From: an uncultured Bacteroidales bacterium
Lineage (GTDB): Bacteria > Bacteroidota > Bacteroidia > Bacteroidales > Paludibacteraceae
NCBI GenBank assembly: GCA_903901975.1
Contig: CAIUTB010000143.1
Coordinates: forward strand, 1-64,000
DNA: 64,000 nt
Direction: 5' to 3'
In this document: piece after piece, positions 52,415-62,232 of the stretch
Layout of the letters: each line of letters begins with the position of its first letter
Position numbering within the stretch: the first letter of the stretch is position 1
Position numbers and translations under genes: made by a program
The notes under the pieces: generated by a model
Databases searched by the model: none
The model's input: only the letters and a program-made list of their open reading frames with translations
Told to the model about the DNA's origin: nothing

Positions 52415-53275
52415 CTAATTGCAATTTACTTCCTGATTCCTAAATTCCATAAAAATTGAGACAGCTTGTTTTGCCTCCTTCACATCGTGAACACGAAGGA
52501 TAGAGGCACCACCCATCAAGGCAAGCATATTCGCTCCAACTGTTGCATTCAAAGCTCCTGTAGCATCAGTCTGAAGCAGATTATACAACATCGATTTTCG
52601 GGAGAGACCTGCCAATATCGGAACTTGCAATTCCTTTAAATAATGAAGTTTATTCAAAAGTTGATAGTTTTGTTCCTGAGTTTTAGCAAATCCGAAGCCA
52701 GGATCAATAACCACATCTTTTACACCAAGTAAATGCAGCTGAGCAAGCCTTTTTTCAAGGAAAAGCAACACTTCCGAAACAAGGTTTTCATATTGTGTAT
52801 TCGACTGCATTAACTGAGGACTCCCTTTTGTATGCATTAGAATATAAGCTAGCTCTAAATTGGCAATAGTTTCAAACATTAAATCGTCCAACGTGCCACC
52901 ACCAATATCATTTATCATGGCAATTTTAAACTCTTTAACCACATGTCGGACTACTGCCGAACGAAAAGTATCCACTGAAATAATAGCTTCAGGATATTTC
53001 TTTAAAATTACTTCTATGCCTTCCGAAACTCTTTTAATTTCCTCATCCTGCGAAATAAAGTTAGCTCCAGGGCGCGTTGAGTAACCACCAATATCAATAA
53101 TATCAACGTTTTCGGCCATCATCTTTTCAACAGCACTTAATACTGACCTGTCAGTCATAAAGCGGTTTCCTTTGTAAAAAGAATCAGGTGTGACATTTAC
53201 AATACCCATAACTAAGGGAGTTGATAAATCAAACAAACGATTATTTAATTTTAATTGCAAAGATTTAAAAATCAT
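52415..53275 (-). CDS. folP: Dihydropteroate synthase
   Basis: Joins 6-hydroxymethyl-dihydropterin pyrophosphate to p-aminobenzoate in folate synthesis; the target of sulfonamides. TIM barrel of 286 aa: MGIVNVTPDSFYKGN, IIDIGGYSTRPGA, the DPGFGFAKT loop and SRKSML. First gene of folP-cdaA. A TACTTTTG -7-like box lies on the minus strand at 53329-53322, with no -33 box at 19 bp. Confidence 0.95.
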   Translation of the reverse strand: MIFKSLQLKLNNRLFDLSTPLVMGIVNVTPDSFYKGNRFMTDRSVLSAVEKMMAENVDIIDIGGYSTRPGANFISQDEEIKRVSEGIEVILKKYPEAIISVDTFRSAVVRHVVKEFKIAMINDIGGGTLDDLMFETIANLELAYILMHTKGSPQLMQSNTQYENLVSEVLLFLEKRLAQLHLLGVKDVVIDPGFGFAKTQEQNYQLLNKLHYLKELQVPILAGLSRKSMLYNLLQTDATGALNATVGANMLALMGGASILRVHDVKEAKQAVSIFMEFRNQEVNCN

Positions 53276-53460
53276 AACATTGAACGTTTTTCAAACGCAA
53301 TTGCTTGTTAATTACCTACTGCAAAAGTAAGAAAATATAGCGACAGACAGTCGAGTTTAAGAAAATATTGAAGAATTTAAGCGAAACTATACGTTTTTGA
53401 TAAAAAATCTGTTATATATGCGGTATTATTTTTTTTGATTTGCCAAAAAAACATTCTGAA

Positions 53461-53493
53461 TTGACTTTTTAAAGGAAAAAAGTACTATTTTTG
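53461..53493 (+). promoter_or_regulatory. Probable promoter of the gldJ-like gene
   Basis: TTGAC (53461) and TATTTTTG (53486-53493), with a spacer of about 22 bp. The -7 box fits; spacing is 2-3 bp long. Confidence 0.4.
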
Positions 53494-53543
53494 CAAAGTT
53501 GTTTTTAATGCATTTTATATTTTTATATTTATTCATGCTTATT

Positions 53544-55037
53544 ATGAAATTGGAAACTATAGCTAAATTAGCGACGATAACTTTATCGATAACCATGTTT
53601 GCCTGTGTTGGCAATTCAGACGAAGGTTATTCCCGTTTAACCGGTTGGAAATACAATGATAAGAATGGGGCTGGTTATACTGTTAAGAAAAGCTTTATAA
53701 CAAGACTACCTCCCGGAATGGTAGCCATTGAAGGTGGTTCATTTACCATTGGTGAGAAAGGTGAATATATTACGAATGCACCCCGTAACAATGCTCCCCG
53801 TAGAATAACTGTCAGTTCATTTTATATGGATGAATGGGAAATTAGAAATAAAGATTGGAATGAATATGTAAACTGGATGAAAGTGGTATTTGGAAAAGCA
53901 GCTCCAAAACTGGTTCAAAAAGCATTACCTAACGTGAGCGTATGGCGTGAAGATTTGGCTTATAACGAACCTTATCTTCAAAACTACTTTACACATCCTG
54001 CCTATAATGAATATCCGGTTGTTGGAATTACATGGGAACAGGCTGTAGATTTTTGTCAATGGCGTACTGACCGTGCAAATGAACTGTCTTTGATTCAATC
54101 AGGCGTAATTCTACCGCCAGACTACTCAAAACTTGATCAACTGACTGATTTAGATTCTATTGCTAACAACTTTGTTTTCAACACTCAGAAATACTTATTG
54201 CAAGCAAACTATCAACCAGCTATTGGAAAAAATCCCAAAAAAGATTTATACGGACACAACCGAAAAGTGGATATGTCGGAAGGTATTCTTTATTCAAATT
54301 TCAGACTGCCTACTGAAGCCGAATGGGAATATGCTGCATATGCTTTGAGTCCTGATGAAAATGGAATGGTTCCCGAGGGGAAAATTTATCCATGGTCGGG
54401 CAATCAACTACGAAATTCCTCGAAAAAAAATCAAGGACGAATGATGGCTAATTACGTAAGAGGCCGTGGTGACATGATGGGAACATCTGGTAATTTAAGT
54501 ATAATTGCCCAAGTCAATTCATTCTTCCCGAACGATTTTGGGTTGTATAATATGGCTGGCAACGTAAATGAGTGGGTGTTAGACGTGTACCGTGCAACTT
54601 CTTACTCCGATGTAGCCGAATACAACTCATTCAGGGGTAATGTATATTTAACTCCGGTTGTTTCTGAAACAGATGAATTGGGTAATAAAACCTTTAAAGT
54701 GGACTCGCTCGGACGTATTGCGACTGAAGTGGCTAAAGGTGACGATGTTAGAAATTTTAAGGATGGTGATGCTTCTTCACAAATTGATTTTCTGGTAAAT
54801 GACTCAACAGGTTTGGCCAATTTAAAATCGAATAAAAATGATCCGACCGATATTCTACGTCCCAGAGTTACTGACAAAACCAGGGTGTATAAAGGCGGTT
54901 CATGGAAAGACCGTGCATACTGGCTAAATCCTTCTGCACGCCGCTATTTGGATCAGAATAAATCAACTAACGATATTGGTTTCCGTTGTGCTATGAGTAT
55001 GACAGGTACCATGGAAAAATCGAGAAGAAGAAAATAA
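53544..55037 (+). CDS. GldJ-like SUMF1-fold lipoprotein
   Basis: About 497 aa. Lipobox MFAC (Cys about 19) after the signal peptide. The body is a formylglycine-generating-enzyme fold: MVAIEGGSFTIGEKGEY, VSSFYMDEWEIRNKDWNEYV, GITWEQAVDFCQWR, LPTEAEWEYAAYA, GNVNEWV and DIGFRCAMSM. Related to PorK (25447-26811) and, by layout and motifs, to GldJ of gliding Bacteroidota, where it supports T9SS and gliding. A T9SS accessory role is inference, since it lies 26 kb from porPKLMN. The ATG at 53544 is the best of three near starts because it begins the signal peptide with MKLETIAK. Own promoter and terminator. Confidence 0.8.
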   Translation: MKLETIAKLATITLSITMFACVGNSDEGYSRLTGWKYNDKNGAGYTVKKSFITRLPPGMVAIEGGSFTIGEKGEYITNAPRNNAPRRITVSSFYMDEWEIRNKDWNEYVNWMKVVFGKAAPKLVQKALPNVSVWREDLAYNEPYLQNYFTHPAYNEYPVVGITWEQAVDFCQWRTDRANELSLIQSGVILPPDYSKLDQLTDLDSIANNFVFNTQKYLLQANYQPAIGKNPKKDLYGHNRKVDMSEGILYSNFRLPTEAEWEYAAYALSPDENGMVPEGKIYPWSGNQLRNSSKKNQGRMMANYVRGRGDMMGTSGNLSIIAQVNSFFPNDFGLYNMAGNVNEWVLDVYRATSYSDVAEYNSFRGNVYLTPVVSETDELGNKTFKVDSLGRIATEVAKGDDVRNFKDGDASSQIDFLVNDSTGLANLKSNKNDPTDILRPRVTDKTRVYKGGSWKDRAYWLNPSARRYLDQNKSTNDIGFRCAMSMTGTMEKSRRRK

Positions 55038-55055
55038 AACATTTATGTACAACAC

Positions 55056-55092
55056 ACAAAAGCACCTGTTTGAATCAAACAGGTGCTTTTGT
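55056..55092 (+). terminator. Terminator of the gldJ-like gene
   Basis: A perfect 16-bp inverted repeat (55056-55071 with 55077-55092), 5-nt loop, T-rich tail. Located 18 bp after the stop codon. Confidence 0.85.
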
Positions 55093-55174
55093 ATATTTTT
55101 ATTACAGAATTTCTCGTTGAAAATTTGTACTTTTGTGGTCTTAAAATTAGAATCCGTATAATTAATAAAACTGT

Positions 55175-56572
55175 ATGAATAGAACGATTATTGTTGATGC
55201 ATTAAAAAGGAAAGATTTTGGTGCTGAAGTGAACATAAAAGGTTGGGTAAGAACCCGCCGTGGGAATAAAAATGTAAGTTTTATTGCACTGAATGATGGT
55301 TCGACAATTCATAATATTCAGGTAGTTGCCGATAACTCAAGCTTTGGAGATGAATTCCTAAAACCTATCACTACCGGGGCTTGTATAAGTGTCATCGGAA
55401 AACTGGTTGAATCACTCGGACAAGGCCAGGCGGTAGAAATTCAGGCCGATAAAATAGAGATTTACGGTATTGCTGATCCTGAAACTTATCCTTTGCAGAA
55501 AAAAGGCCATACTATGGAGTTTCTGCGTGAAATTGCTCATTTACGCCCGCGCACAAATACTTTTGGTGCCGTTTTCCGCATTCGACATCATATGGCTATG
55601 GCTATTCACCGCTTTTTCCACGAACGGGGATTTTTCTATTTCCATACACCCATTATTACTGCTTCTGATTGCGAGGGTGCCGGACAAATGTTTCAGGTAA
55701 CAACTTTGAACTTGTACGACCTGAAGAAAGATGAAAGCGGACAGATTGATTATAGTGGCGATTTCTTTGGAAAACAAGCTAGTCTCACCGTTTCAGGCCA
55801 GCTCGAAGGCGAGTTGGCTGCCATGTCGATGGGTGCAATTTATACTTTTGGACCCACTTTTCGGGCTGAAAATTCAAATACACCACGTCATCTTTCGGAA
55901 TTCTGGATGATTGAGCCGGAAGTTGCCTTCAACGAAATTGAAGAGAATATGCAACTGGCTCAGGATTTTATTCAATACTGCGTTCGTTGGGCATTGGAAA
56001 ACTGTAAAGATGATTTAGAGTTTCTTACGAACATGTACGACAAAGAATTACAAGATCGACTGAACTTTGTAGTGAATAACGATTTCAAACGACTTACATA
56101 TACTGAAGGAGTTAAAATTTTGGAAGAAGCTGTGGCTAAAGGACATAAATTTGAATTTCCGATTGGTTGGGGAACTGATCTACAATCGGAGCACGAACGT
56201 TACCTGGTGGAACAACATTTCAAGAAACCGGTAATTCTGACCGATTATCCAAAGGAAATTAAATCGTTCTATATGAAACAAAACGATGACGGTAAAACAG
56301 TTCGTGCTATGGATGTTTTATTCCCGAAAATTGGAGAAATCATTGGCGGTTCGCAACGAGAAGAAGATTACGATAAACTGAAAAACCGGGCAGACGAAAT
56401 GGGTGTACCTACAAAAGATATTTGGTGGTATCTCGAAACCCGTAAATTCGGTACTGCACCCCATGCCGGTTTTGGACTTGGATTTGAGCGATTACTGCTT
56501 TTCGTAACCGGTATGTCAAATATACGTGACGTAATTCCATTTCCACGTACACCAAACAATGCAGACTTCTGA
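55175..56572 (+). CDS. asnS: Asparaginyl-tRNA synthetase
   Basis: Charges tRNA-Asn with asparagine. 465-aa class IIb enzyme: N-terminal OB-fold anticodon-binding domain (about 15-110), then the catalytic core with motif 2 [19 protein letters not shown] and motif 3 [10 protein letters not shown]. The specific segment [10 protein letters not shown] identifies AsnRS over AspRS. Normal length. A -7-like TACTTTTG lies at 55128-55135, 40 bp before the ATG. Confidence 0.96.
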   Translation: MNRTIIVDALKRKDFGAEVNIKGWVRTRRGNKNVSFIALNDGSTIHNIQVVADNSSFGDEFLKPITTGACISVIGKLVESLGQGQAVEIQADKIEIYGIADPETYPLQKKGHTMEFLREIAHLRPRTNTFGAVFRIRHHMAMAIHRFFHERGFFYFHTPIITASDCEGAGQMFQVTTLNLYDLKKDESGQIDYSGDFFGKQASLTVSGQLEGELAAMSMGAIYTFGPTFRAENSNTPRHLSEFWMIEPEVAFNEIEENMQLAQDFIQYCVRWALENCKDDLEFLTNMYDKELQDRLNFVVNNDFKRLTYTEGVKILEEAVAKGHKFEFPIGWGTDLQSEHERYLVEQHFKKPVILTDYPKEIKSFYMKQNDDGKTVRAMDVLFPKIGEIIGGSQREEDYDKLKNRADEMGVPTKDIWWYLETRKFGTAPHAGFGLGFERLLLFVTGMSNIRDVIPFPRTPNNADF

Positions 56573-56657
56573 TTTATTAATATTCAACATATATTTTGAA
56601 TTTAAATTAATTACTGCTCATTTGTTGATAAATTGTGCATTTTTAGCTTAACATAAT

Positions 56658-56687
56658 TTTGTGTCAAAAGATATTTCACTATTTTTG
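56658..56687 (+). promoter_or_regulatory. Promoter of korAB
   Basis: TTTG (56658-56661), 18-bp spacer, TATTTTTG (56680-56687). It lies 41 bp before the ATG at 56728 and within the longer open frame, which supports that start. Confidence 0.55.
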
Positions 56688-56727
56688 CCATCTCAACATT
56701 ACAAATAACCCTTTTTTCAATATTATA

Positions 56728-58575
56728 ATGGATAATATAACAAAAACCGAATTGGACAATGTAGTTGTTCGCTTCTCCGGCGATTCTGGTGACGGAATGC
56801 AGCTGACCGGAACGCTTTTTTCCAATCTTTCGGCCATACTCGGAAATGAGATTTCCACTTTTCCTGATTTTCCATCTGAGATACGTGCTCCACAAGGCAC
56901 ATTAGGAGGCGTATCAGGTTTTCAGGTACATTTAGGTTCAAGCAAAATATACACTCCCGGTGATGATCCGGATGTTTTGGTGGTAATGAATCCGGCAGCT
57001 TTGAAAGTAAATGCGAAATTTATAAAAAAAGGCGGGGTAATTATTTTCGATGCTGATACCTTTGATAAATCGGGTTATGACAAAGCTGGTTTTACAACTG
57101 AAAATCCATTCGAAGAACTGGCGATTTCTGACACTATTCAATTGATTCCAGCTCCACTTTCAACGCTTACTCAAAGCAGTCTGGAAGGTTTTGGATTTGA
57201 CAATAAAACGGTTCTACGGAGTAAGAATATGTTTGCCCTTGGTTTGATTTGCTGGTTATTTAACCGCCCAATAGACCAGGCCATTCATTTTCTGCAAAAT
57301 AAATTCGGAAAAAAGCCGACAATCTTGCAAGCCAATATAAAAGTACTTACAGATGGCTTCAATTTTGGTAACAATTTACATCTAACTGTTTCGACCTATT
57401 TTGTAGAAAAATCGCACGAAACTCCGAAAGGAAAATATGCAAGCATTAGTGGGAACAAGGCAACAGCCTGGGGTTTAATTGCAGCAGCTCAAAAAGCCGG
57501 ATTGCAACTTTTCCTTGGAAGTTATCCGATTACACCTGCCACAGACATTATGCATGAGCTTACTGCCCGTAAGGATATGGGTGTAAAAGTGGTTCAGGCG
57601 GAAGACGAAATTGCCGGAATAACATCAGCTATTGGTGCCGCATTTGCCGGAAGTCTGGCTGCTACAAATACTTCTGGTCCAGGTTTAGCTCTAAAATCAG
57701 AAGCCATTGGTCTGGCTGTTATGGCTGAATTACCTTTAGTGGTGATTGACGTGATGCGTGGTGGTCCTTCAACAGGCTTACCAACCAAGACAGAACAAAC
57801 TGACTTATTACAGGCACTTTACGGTCGTAACGGTGAAAGCCCCGCTGTGGTTATGGCTGCAGGAACACCCGACAACTGTTTCCATTATGCCTTTATGGCA
57901 AGTAAAATTGCATTGGAACATATGACTCCGGTTATATTACTTACCGATGCATTTATCGGAAATGGAACTTCCTTGTGGAAATTACCAAAACTAGCTGAAT
58001 TGCCCGATATTAAGCCTCATTATGTAAAACCTGATATGGAAAACTACAAAGTGACCAGTCGGGATGAAAAAACAAAGGTACGATATTGGAGTGTTCCCGG
58101 AATGGAGGGTTTTGGACACAGGAATGGTGGATTAGAAAAAGATTATTATAGCGGTGCCATTTCTACCGATCCTGAAAATCATCAAAAAATGGTGGACACG
58201 CGTGAAGAAAAAATCAACAATATCAGTCAGTATATTCCTGAATTAAAAATTGAGGGTAGTACTGATGCTGATTTATTGGTTATTGGTTGGGGTGGAACTC
58301 AGGGACACCTTATGAGTGCAGTTAATTCAATGAACAAGAAAGGTAAAAAGCTGGCTTTAGCACATTTCAATTACATAAATCCACTGCCAAAAAATACGAT
58401 AGAAATTATTCAAGCTTACAAAAAAGTAATCGTTTGTGAATTGAATAGTGGTCAGTTTGCGACATTCCTTCGATCGAAAGTACCTGCAGTTGAGTTCTTA
58501 CAATATAATAAAGTGCAGGGACAACCATTTACCGTATCAGAATTAGAAGAACACTTCACTTCATTATTAAAATAG
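56728..58575 (+). CDS. korA: 2-oxoacid:ferredoxin oxidoreductase subunit alpha
   Basis: About 615 aa, a fusion of the gamma and alpha domains: gamma (about 8-190; VVRFSGDSGDGMQL, PDFPSEIRAPQGT) then alpha pyrimidine-binding and transketolase C-terminal-like domains (about 210-610; FLGSYPITPATDIMHEL, VQAEDEIAG, GPGLALKSEAIG). With KorB it converts 2-oxoglutarate (or a related 2-oxoacid) and CoA to acyl-CoA, CO2 and reduced ferredoxin, typical for anaerobes. I start at 56728 (MDNITKTE); the frame opens 69 nt upstream, inside the promoter. 22 nt before korB. Confidence 0.93.
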   Translation: MDNITKTELDNVVVRFSGDSGDGMQLTGTLFSNLSAILGNEISTFPDFPSEIRAPQGTLGGVSGFQVHLGSSKIYTPGDDPDVLVVMNPAALKVNAKFIKKGGVIIFDADTFDKSGYDKAGFTTENPFEELAISDTIQLIPAPLSTLTQSSLEGFGFDNKTVLRSKNMFALGLICWLFNRPIDQAIHFLQNKFGKKPTILQANIKVLTDGFNFGNNLHLTVSTYFVEKSHETPKGKYASISGNKATAWGLIAAAQKAGLQLFLGSYPITPATDIMHELTARKDMGVKVVQAEDEIAGITSAIGAAFAGSLAATNTSGPGLALKSEAIGLAVMAELPLVVIDVMRGGPSTGLPTKTEQTDLLQALYGRNGESPAVVMAAGTPDNCFHYAFMASKIALEHMTPVILLTDAFIGNGTSLWKLPKLAELPDIKPHYVKPDMENYKVTSRDEKTKVRYWSVPGMEGFGHRNGGLEKDYYSGAISTDPENHQKMVDTREEKINNISQYIPELKIEGSTDADLLVIGWGGTQGHLMSAVNSMNKKGKKLALAHFNYINPLPKNTIEIIQAYKKVIVCELNSGQFATFLRSKVPAVEFLQYNKVQGQPFTVSELEEHFTSLLK

Positions 58576-58597
58576 AACATTATTTTTACGACATATC

Positions 58598-59623
58598 ATG
58601 GAAACTACCGAAAAAATAAGAAATCAATATACAGCCAAAGATTTTAAAAGTGATCAATATGTGCGTTGGTGTCCCGGTTGTGGCGATTTCGCCGTACTTA
58701 GTTCATTACAAAAAGTGATGGCTGACCTGGGAATTGATCCACATCAAACTGCCGTCATTTCAGGAATTGGATGTTCATCACGTTTACCATATTATATCAG
58801 CAGTTATGGTTTCCATACCATTCACGGGCGTGGAGCTGCAGTTGCTACCGGTGTAAAAGTAGCTAATCCGGAGTTGACCGTTTGGCAAATTACCGGTGAC
58901 GGTGACTGTCTGGCCATTGGTGGAAATCATTTTATTCATAGTGTGCGTCGTAATGTGGATATAAATGTGTTGCTTTTTAATAATCAGATTTACGGATTGA
59001 CCAAAGGACAATATTCACCAACAACAAAGAAAGGCTACGTAACCAAATCATCACCATTTGGAACAGTAGAACGTCCATTCCGTCCTGCTGAGTTGACTAT
59101 GGGAGCTCGGGGAACTTTCTTCGGTCGTTTACTCGATGTGGATTTAAAGACTGCACAAATGACCATTCTTGCCGGAGCAAAACACAAAGGCACTTCCATT
59201 ATCGAATGCCTTGTAAACTGCGTTATTTTCAATGATGGAGCACACGGTTGGTTAGCCGAAAGGGAATTTCGTGCCGACAGAACCATAGCATTGGAACATG
59301 GCAAACGGATGATTTTCGGTAAAGAAGGAAACAAAGGCTTAGTATTAGCTGGAATGAACCTGAAAGTAGTGACTATAGGCGAAAATGGCATTACTGAAAA
59401 TGATATTTTAGTTCACGATGCCAGTTGCGAAGATACAACACTGCATATGAAACTGGCATTGATGGAAGGTCCTGAAATGCCAATCGCATTGGGAGTTATC
59501 CGCGATGTGGCTGAAGAATCGTATGATGCAGCAGTAGAAACTCAAATTGCTGAAGTTCAGGTAAAATCAAAAATAAAGACTTTCGATGAACTCATCGAAA
59601 GCCTTGAACAATGGGAAATGTAG
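58598..59623 (+). CDS. korB: 2-oxoacid:ferredoxin oxidoreductase subunit beta
   Basis: 341 aa. Thiamine pyrophosphate-binding subunit: GDGDCLAIGGNHF with NNQIYGLTKGQ as the TPP/Mg motif. The N-terminal CPGCGDFAVL has the Cys pair for a [4Fe-4S] cluster, with further Cys downstream in GIGCSSRLP. Forms the KorAB complex with the fused alpha-gamma protein. Followed by a terminator. 2-oxoglutarate is the likely substrate by family; pyruvate or branched 2-oxoacids are alternatives. Confidence 0.93.
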   Translation: METTEKIRNQYTAKDFKSDQYVRWCPGCGDFAVLSSLQKVMADLGIDPHQTAVISGIGCSSRLPYYISSYGFHTIHGRGAAVATGVKVANPELTVWQITGDGDCLAIGGNHFIHSVRRNVDINVLLFNNQIYGLTKGQYSPTTKKGYVTKSSPFGTVERPFRPAELTMGARGTFFGRLLDVDLKTAQMTILAGAKHKGTSIIECLVNCVIFNDGAHGWLAEREFRADRTIALEHGKRMIFGKEGNKGLVLAGMNLKVVTIGENGITENDILVHDASCEDTTLHMKLALMEGPEMPIALGVIRDVAEESYDAAVETQIAEVQVKSKIKTFDELIESLEQWEM

Positions 59624-59677
59624 TTAGTCGGAAGAAGCCACTAACCATTAAAGGAGAATTGATATAATTTCTATAAC

Positions 59678-59718
59678 AAAACAACCGATACAAGCCAAGG
59701 CGAGTATCGGTTGTTTTT
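59678..59718 (+). terminator. Terminator of korAB
   Basis: A perfect 13-bp inverted repeat (59678-59690 with 59705-59717), 14-nt loop, T5. It lies 54 bp after the korB stop and before the start of the thioredoxin gene. Confidence 0.8.
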
Positions 59719-59731
59719 AAATCAATCAAGT

Positions 59732-60250
59732 ATGAACAAACTAATTGTATTTATTGCACTCACTATGTCACTCATGAGTTATGCACAAACTACTGACGAC
59801 CGTGCTTACCTGGTAAAAGTGGGCGATAGGGCTCCGGATTTCAGTATGAAACTGACCAATGGAAAAACCACGAAACTTTCTGACCTAAAAGGGAAAGTTG
59901 TTATGTTGCAGTTTACGGCAAGCTGGTGTAGCGTGTGTCGTAAAGAAATGCCTTTTATTGAACGGGATATCTGGCAAAAACATAAAGCCAACCCAAACTT
60001 TACATTGATGGCGATCGACCGTGACGAACCGCTTGAAACAGTTCTAAAATTTACAAAATCAATCCCAATAACTTATCCGATTGGTTTAGACCCAAAAGCT
60101 GATATTTTTGCCCTGTATGCTCAGCGCGAAGCAGGAATAACGCGCAATGTGATTATTGACAAGAATGGCAAAATCGTTATCCTCACCCGGTTGTATGATG
60201 AAGCTGAATTTAAGAAAATGACTGAAGAGATTGATGGATTATTGAAATAA
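59732..60250 (+). CDS. TlpA-like thioredoxin family protein
   Basis: About 172 aa: signal peptide (MNKLIVFIALTMSLMSYAQ), then a thioredoxin/AhpC-TSA fold with KVGDRAPDFSM, active site WCSVC (the CxxC pair), and the cis-Pro segment GITRNVIIDKNGK. A periplasmic disulfide reductant or thiol oxidoreductase. I chose the ATG 59732; an upstream TTG start at 59711 falls inside the korAB terminator. The stop codon begins the left arm of the next hairpin. Confidence 0.88.
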   Translation: MNKLIVFIALTMSLMSYAQTTDDRAYLVKVGDRAPDFSMKLTNGKTTKLSDLKGKVVMLQFTASWCSVCRKEMPFIERDIWQKHKANPNFTLMAIDRDEPLETVLKFTKSIPITYPIGLDPKADIFALYAQREAGITRNVIIDKNGKIVILTRLYDEAEFKKMTEEIDGLLK

Positions 60251-60289
60251 AAAAAGTAGAGACGCAATTCATTGCGTCTCTACTTTTTT
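60250..60289. terminator. Bidirectional hairpin between convergent thioredoxin and ABC transporter genes
   Basis: A perfect 19-bp inverted repeat, 60250-60268 with 60271-60289. Only 2 nt lie between the arms, so the innermost pairs must open. A-run on the left and T-run on the right; it serves both genes, the next stop being at 60298. Confidence 0.85.
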
Positions 60290-60297
60290 ATGGGAGT

Positions 60298-62136
60298 TTA
60301 AAACGACTGCATATCACACAAGCGTTTGTAATAGCCGTCGAGGACTATTAAATCGTCGTGTTTGCCACGTTCTACAATCAGTCCTTCATGGAGTACACAA
60401 ATTTCATCGGCACGTTTAATGGTAGACAGACGGTGAGCAACAACCAGCGTTGTTCGGTTCTTCATTAAATTTTCAAGGGCTTCCTGAACCATTTTTTCCG
60501 ATTCAGTATCGAGTGCCGAAGTAGCTTCGTCCAAAATCAATATAGGTGGGTTTTTAAGTATGGCGCGTGCAATGCTCACACGCTGACGCTGACCGCCCGA
60601 AAGTTTACTTCCACGGTCACCAATCGTTGATTCATAGCCGTTTTCAGTAGCCATAATAAATTCGTGTGCATTGGCTATTTTGGCAGCCTCTATAACTTGT
60701 TCCAGTGTTGCACTTTCTACTCCAAAAGCAATATTATTGTAGAATGTATCGTTAAACAAAATAGCTTCCTGATTTACATTTCCCATTTGAGAACGAATAT
60801 CGTGGGTTTTGTACTTTTTAATATTCACACCATCTATCAAAATTTCACCTTTAATGGGATCATAATAACGTGGCAATAAATCAACCAATGTTGACTTTCC
60901 TGACCCCGATTGACCTACCAGTGCAACTGTTTTACCTTTGGGAACAACCAAATTTATATCGCGCAACACCCATTCATTCTCATATTTAAAGCTCAGGTTT
61001 TTATATTCTATTTTATCGGCAAAAGTATGAATGGTTTGTGGATTTTTGGGTTCTTTTATGCTAAGTTCAGTCATAAGTATTTTGTCAACTCGGTCAAGTG
61101 AAGCCAGTCCTTTCTGAATACTGTAGGATGCTCTTGAAAGATCTTTGGAAGGTGCAATAATGCTGTAAAAAATTAGAATATAATAAATAAATTCCGGAGC
61201 ACCAATGCTACTTTTATGACTTAATATTAATACTCCTCCAAACCATAGTAGTACTGCAATAACAATGGTTCCTATTAATTCGCTTACTGGATGCGCCAGA
61301 TTGTAACGACGGTTGATTCGGTTGAAAGTGCGGCGAAGTTTATCATTAATTATCGCGAACCGTTTTTCCAACTTAATCTCTGCATTAAAGGCTTTTACCA
61401 CCCGTAAACCTCCCAATGTTTCCTCAATTTGTGAAAGCAATTCACCATTTTGTTCCTGACCGGTAGTAGATTGTTTTTTAAGTGACTTTCCAATTTTCCC
61501 AATCAACCAACCACTAAATGGCAATAGTAACAAAACGAAAAGGGTTAGCTCCCAGCTCATCGTAAACATAACACCCAGATAAATCAATATCATGATTGGG
61601 TTTTTGAAAATCAAATCAAGTGAGCTCATAATAGAAGCCTCTACTTCGCCAACATCACCTGTCATACGCGACATAATGTCACCTTTACGCTCAGTAGTGA
61701 AGAATCCGATTGGTAAACTAATAATTTTATGATAAAGCTGAGTGCGTAAATCGCGTAATACTCCGGTGCGAATAGGAATCATAAAATAGGACCCGAGATA
61801 AGCCGTACCGACTTTCAAAGTGGTGGTAAAAATCAGGAACAATCCCATGTAAAGCAGCGCATTACCACCTCCAACACTATGAATGGTTTGATCGACCCAA
61901 AAGTAAAGATTATTTTTCAGCGCAGAAATGACTTCCTTCATTCCATCGCCCCACGACCAAACCTGATAGGTTTTTTCAACCGATTGTAATCCAAAGAGGA
62001 TTTGCAAAACCGGTATTACTGCTGCAAATGAAAAGAGACTGAATACGGTGGTAAGCAGATTGAAAAACAGGCTTAAAAAAACATATTTTTTGTAGGGCGG
62101 AATAAACCGCTTGAGAAGTGTTACGAATTTGAACAT
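60298..62136 (-). CDS. ABC transporter, MsbA-like permease/ATPase
   Basis: 612 aa. Six membrane helices in the N-terminal half (type IV exporter fold, to about 340), then the nucleotide-binding domain with Walker A GQSGSGKST, Q-loop, signature LSGGQRQR, Walker B ILILDEATSAL and the H-loop AHRLSTI. Homologues flip lipid A core or other lipids; the substrate is not readable. Single gene; the upstream gap has four GTTACAA-type heptamers. Drug exporters of the same type are an alternative. Confidence 0.85.
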   Translation of the reverse strand: MFKFVTLLKRFIPPYKKYVFLSLFFNLLTTVFSLFSFAAVIPVLQILFGLQSVEKTYQVWSWGDGMKEVISALKNNLYFWVDQTIHSVGGGNALLYMGLFLIFTTTLKVGTAYLGSYFMIPIRTGVLRDLRTQLYHKIISLPIGFFTTERKGDIMSRMTGDVGEVEASIMSSLDLIFKNPIMILIYLGVMFTMSWELTLFVLLLLPFSGWLIGKIGKSLKKQSTTGQEQNGELLSQIEETLGGLRVVKAFNAEIKLEKRFAIINDKLRRTFNRINRRYNLAHPVSELIGTIVIAVLLWFGGVLILSHKSSIGAPEFIYYILIFYSIIAPSKDLSRASYSIQKGLASLDRVDKILMTELSIKEPKNPQTIHTFADKIEYKNLSFKYENEWVLRDINLVVPKGKTVALVGQSGSGKSTLVDLLPRYYDPIKGEILIDGVNIKKYKTHDIRSQMGNVNQEAILFNDTFYNNIAFGVESATLEQVIEAAKIANAHEFIMATENGYESTIGDRGSKLSGGQRQRVSIARAILKNPPILILDEATSALDTESEKMVQEALENLMKNRTTLVVAHRLSTIKRADEICVLHEGLIVERGKHDDLIVLDGYYKRLCDMQSF

Positions 62137-62143
62137 TTTTTTA

Positions 62144-62171
62144 GTTACAAGTTACGAGTTACAAGTTACAA
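62144..62171. repeat. Heptamer tandem repeat upstream of the msbA-like gene
   Basis: Four 7-bp units: GTTACAA, GTTACGA, GTTACAA, GTTACAA, starting 8 bp before the gene. Confidence 0.85.
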
Positions 62172-62232
62172 AACAGAACGTGAAACAAATAACAATTAAT
62201 ATCACCGAAGGCAAATATCTATTAATATCTTT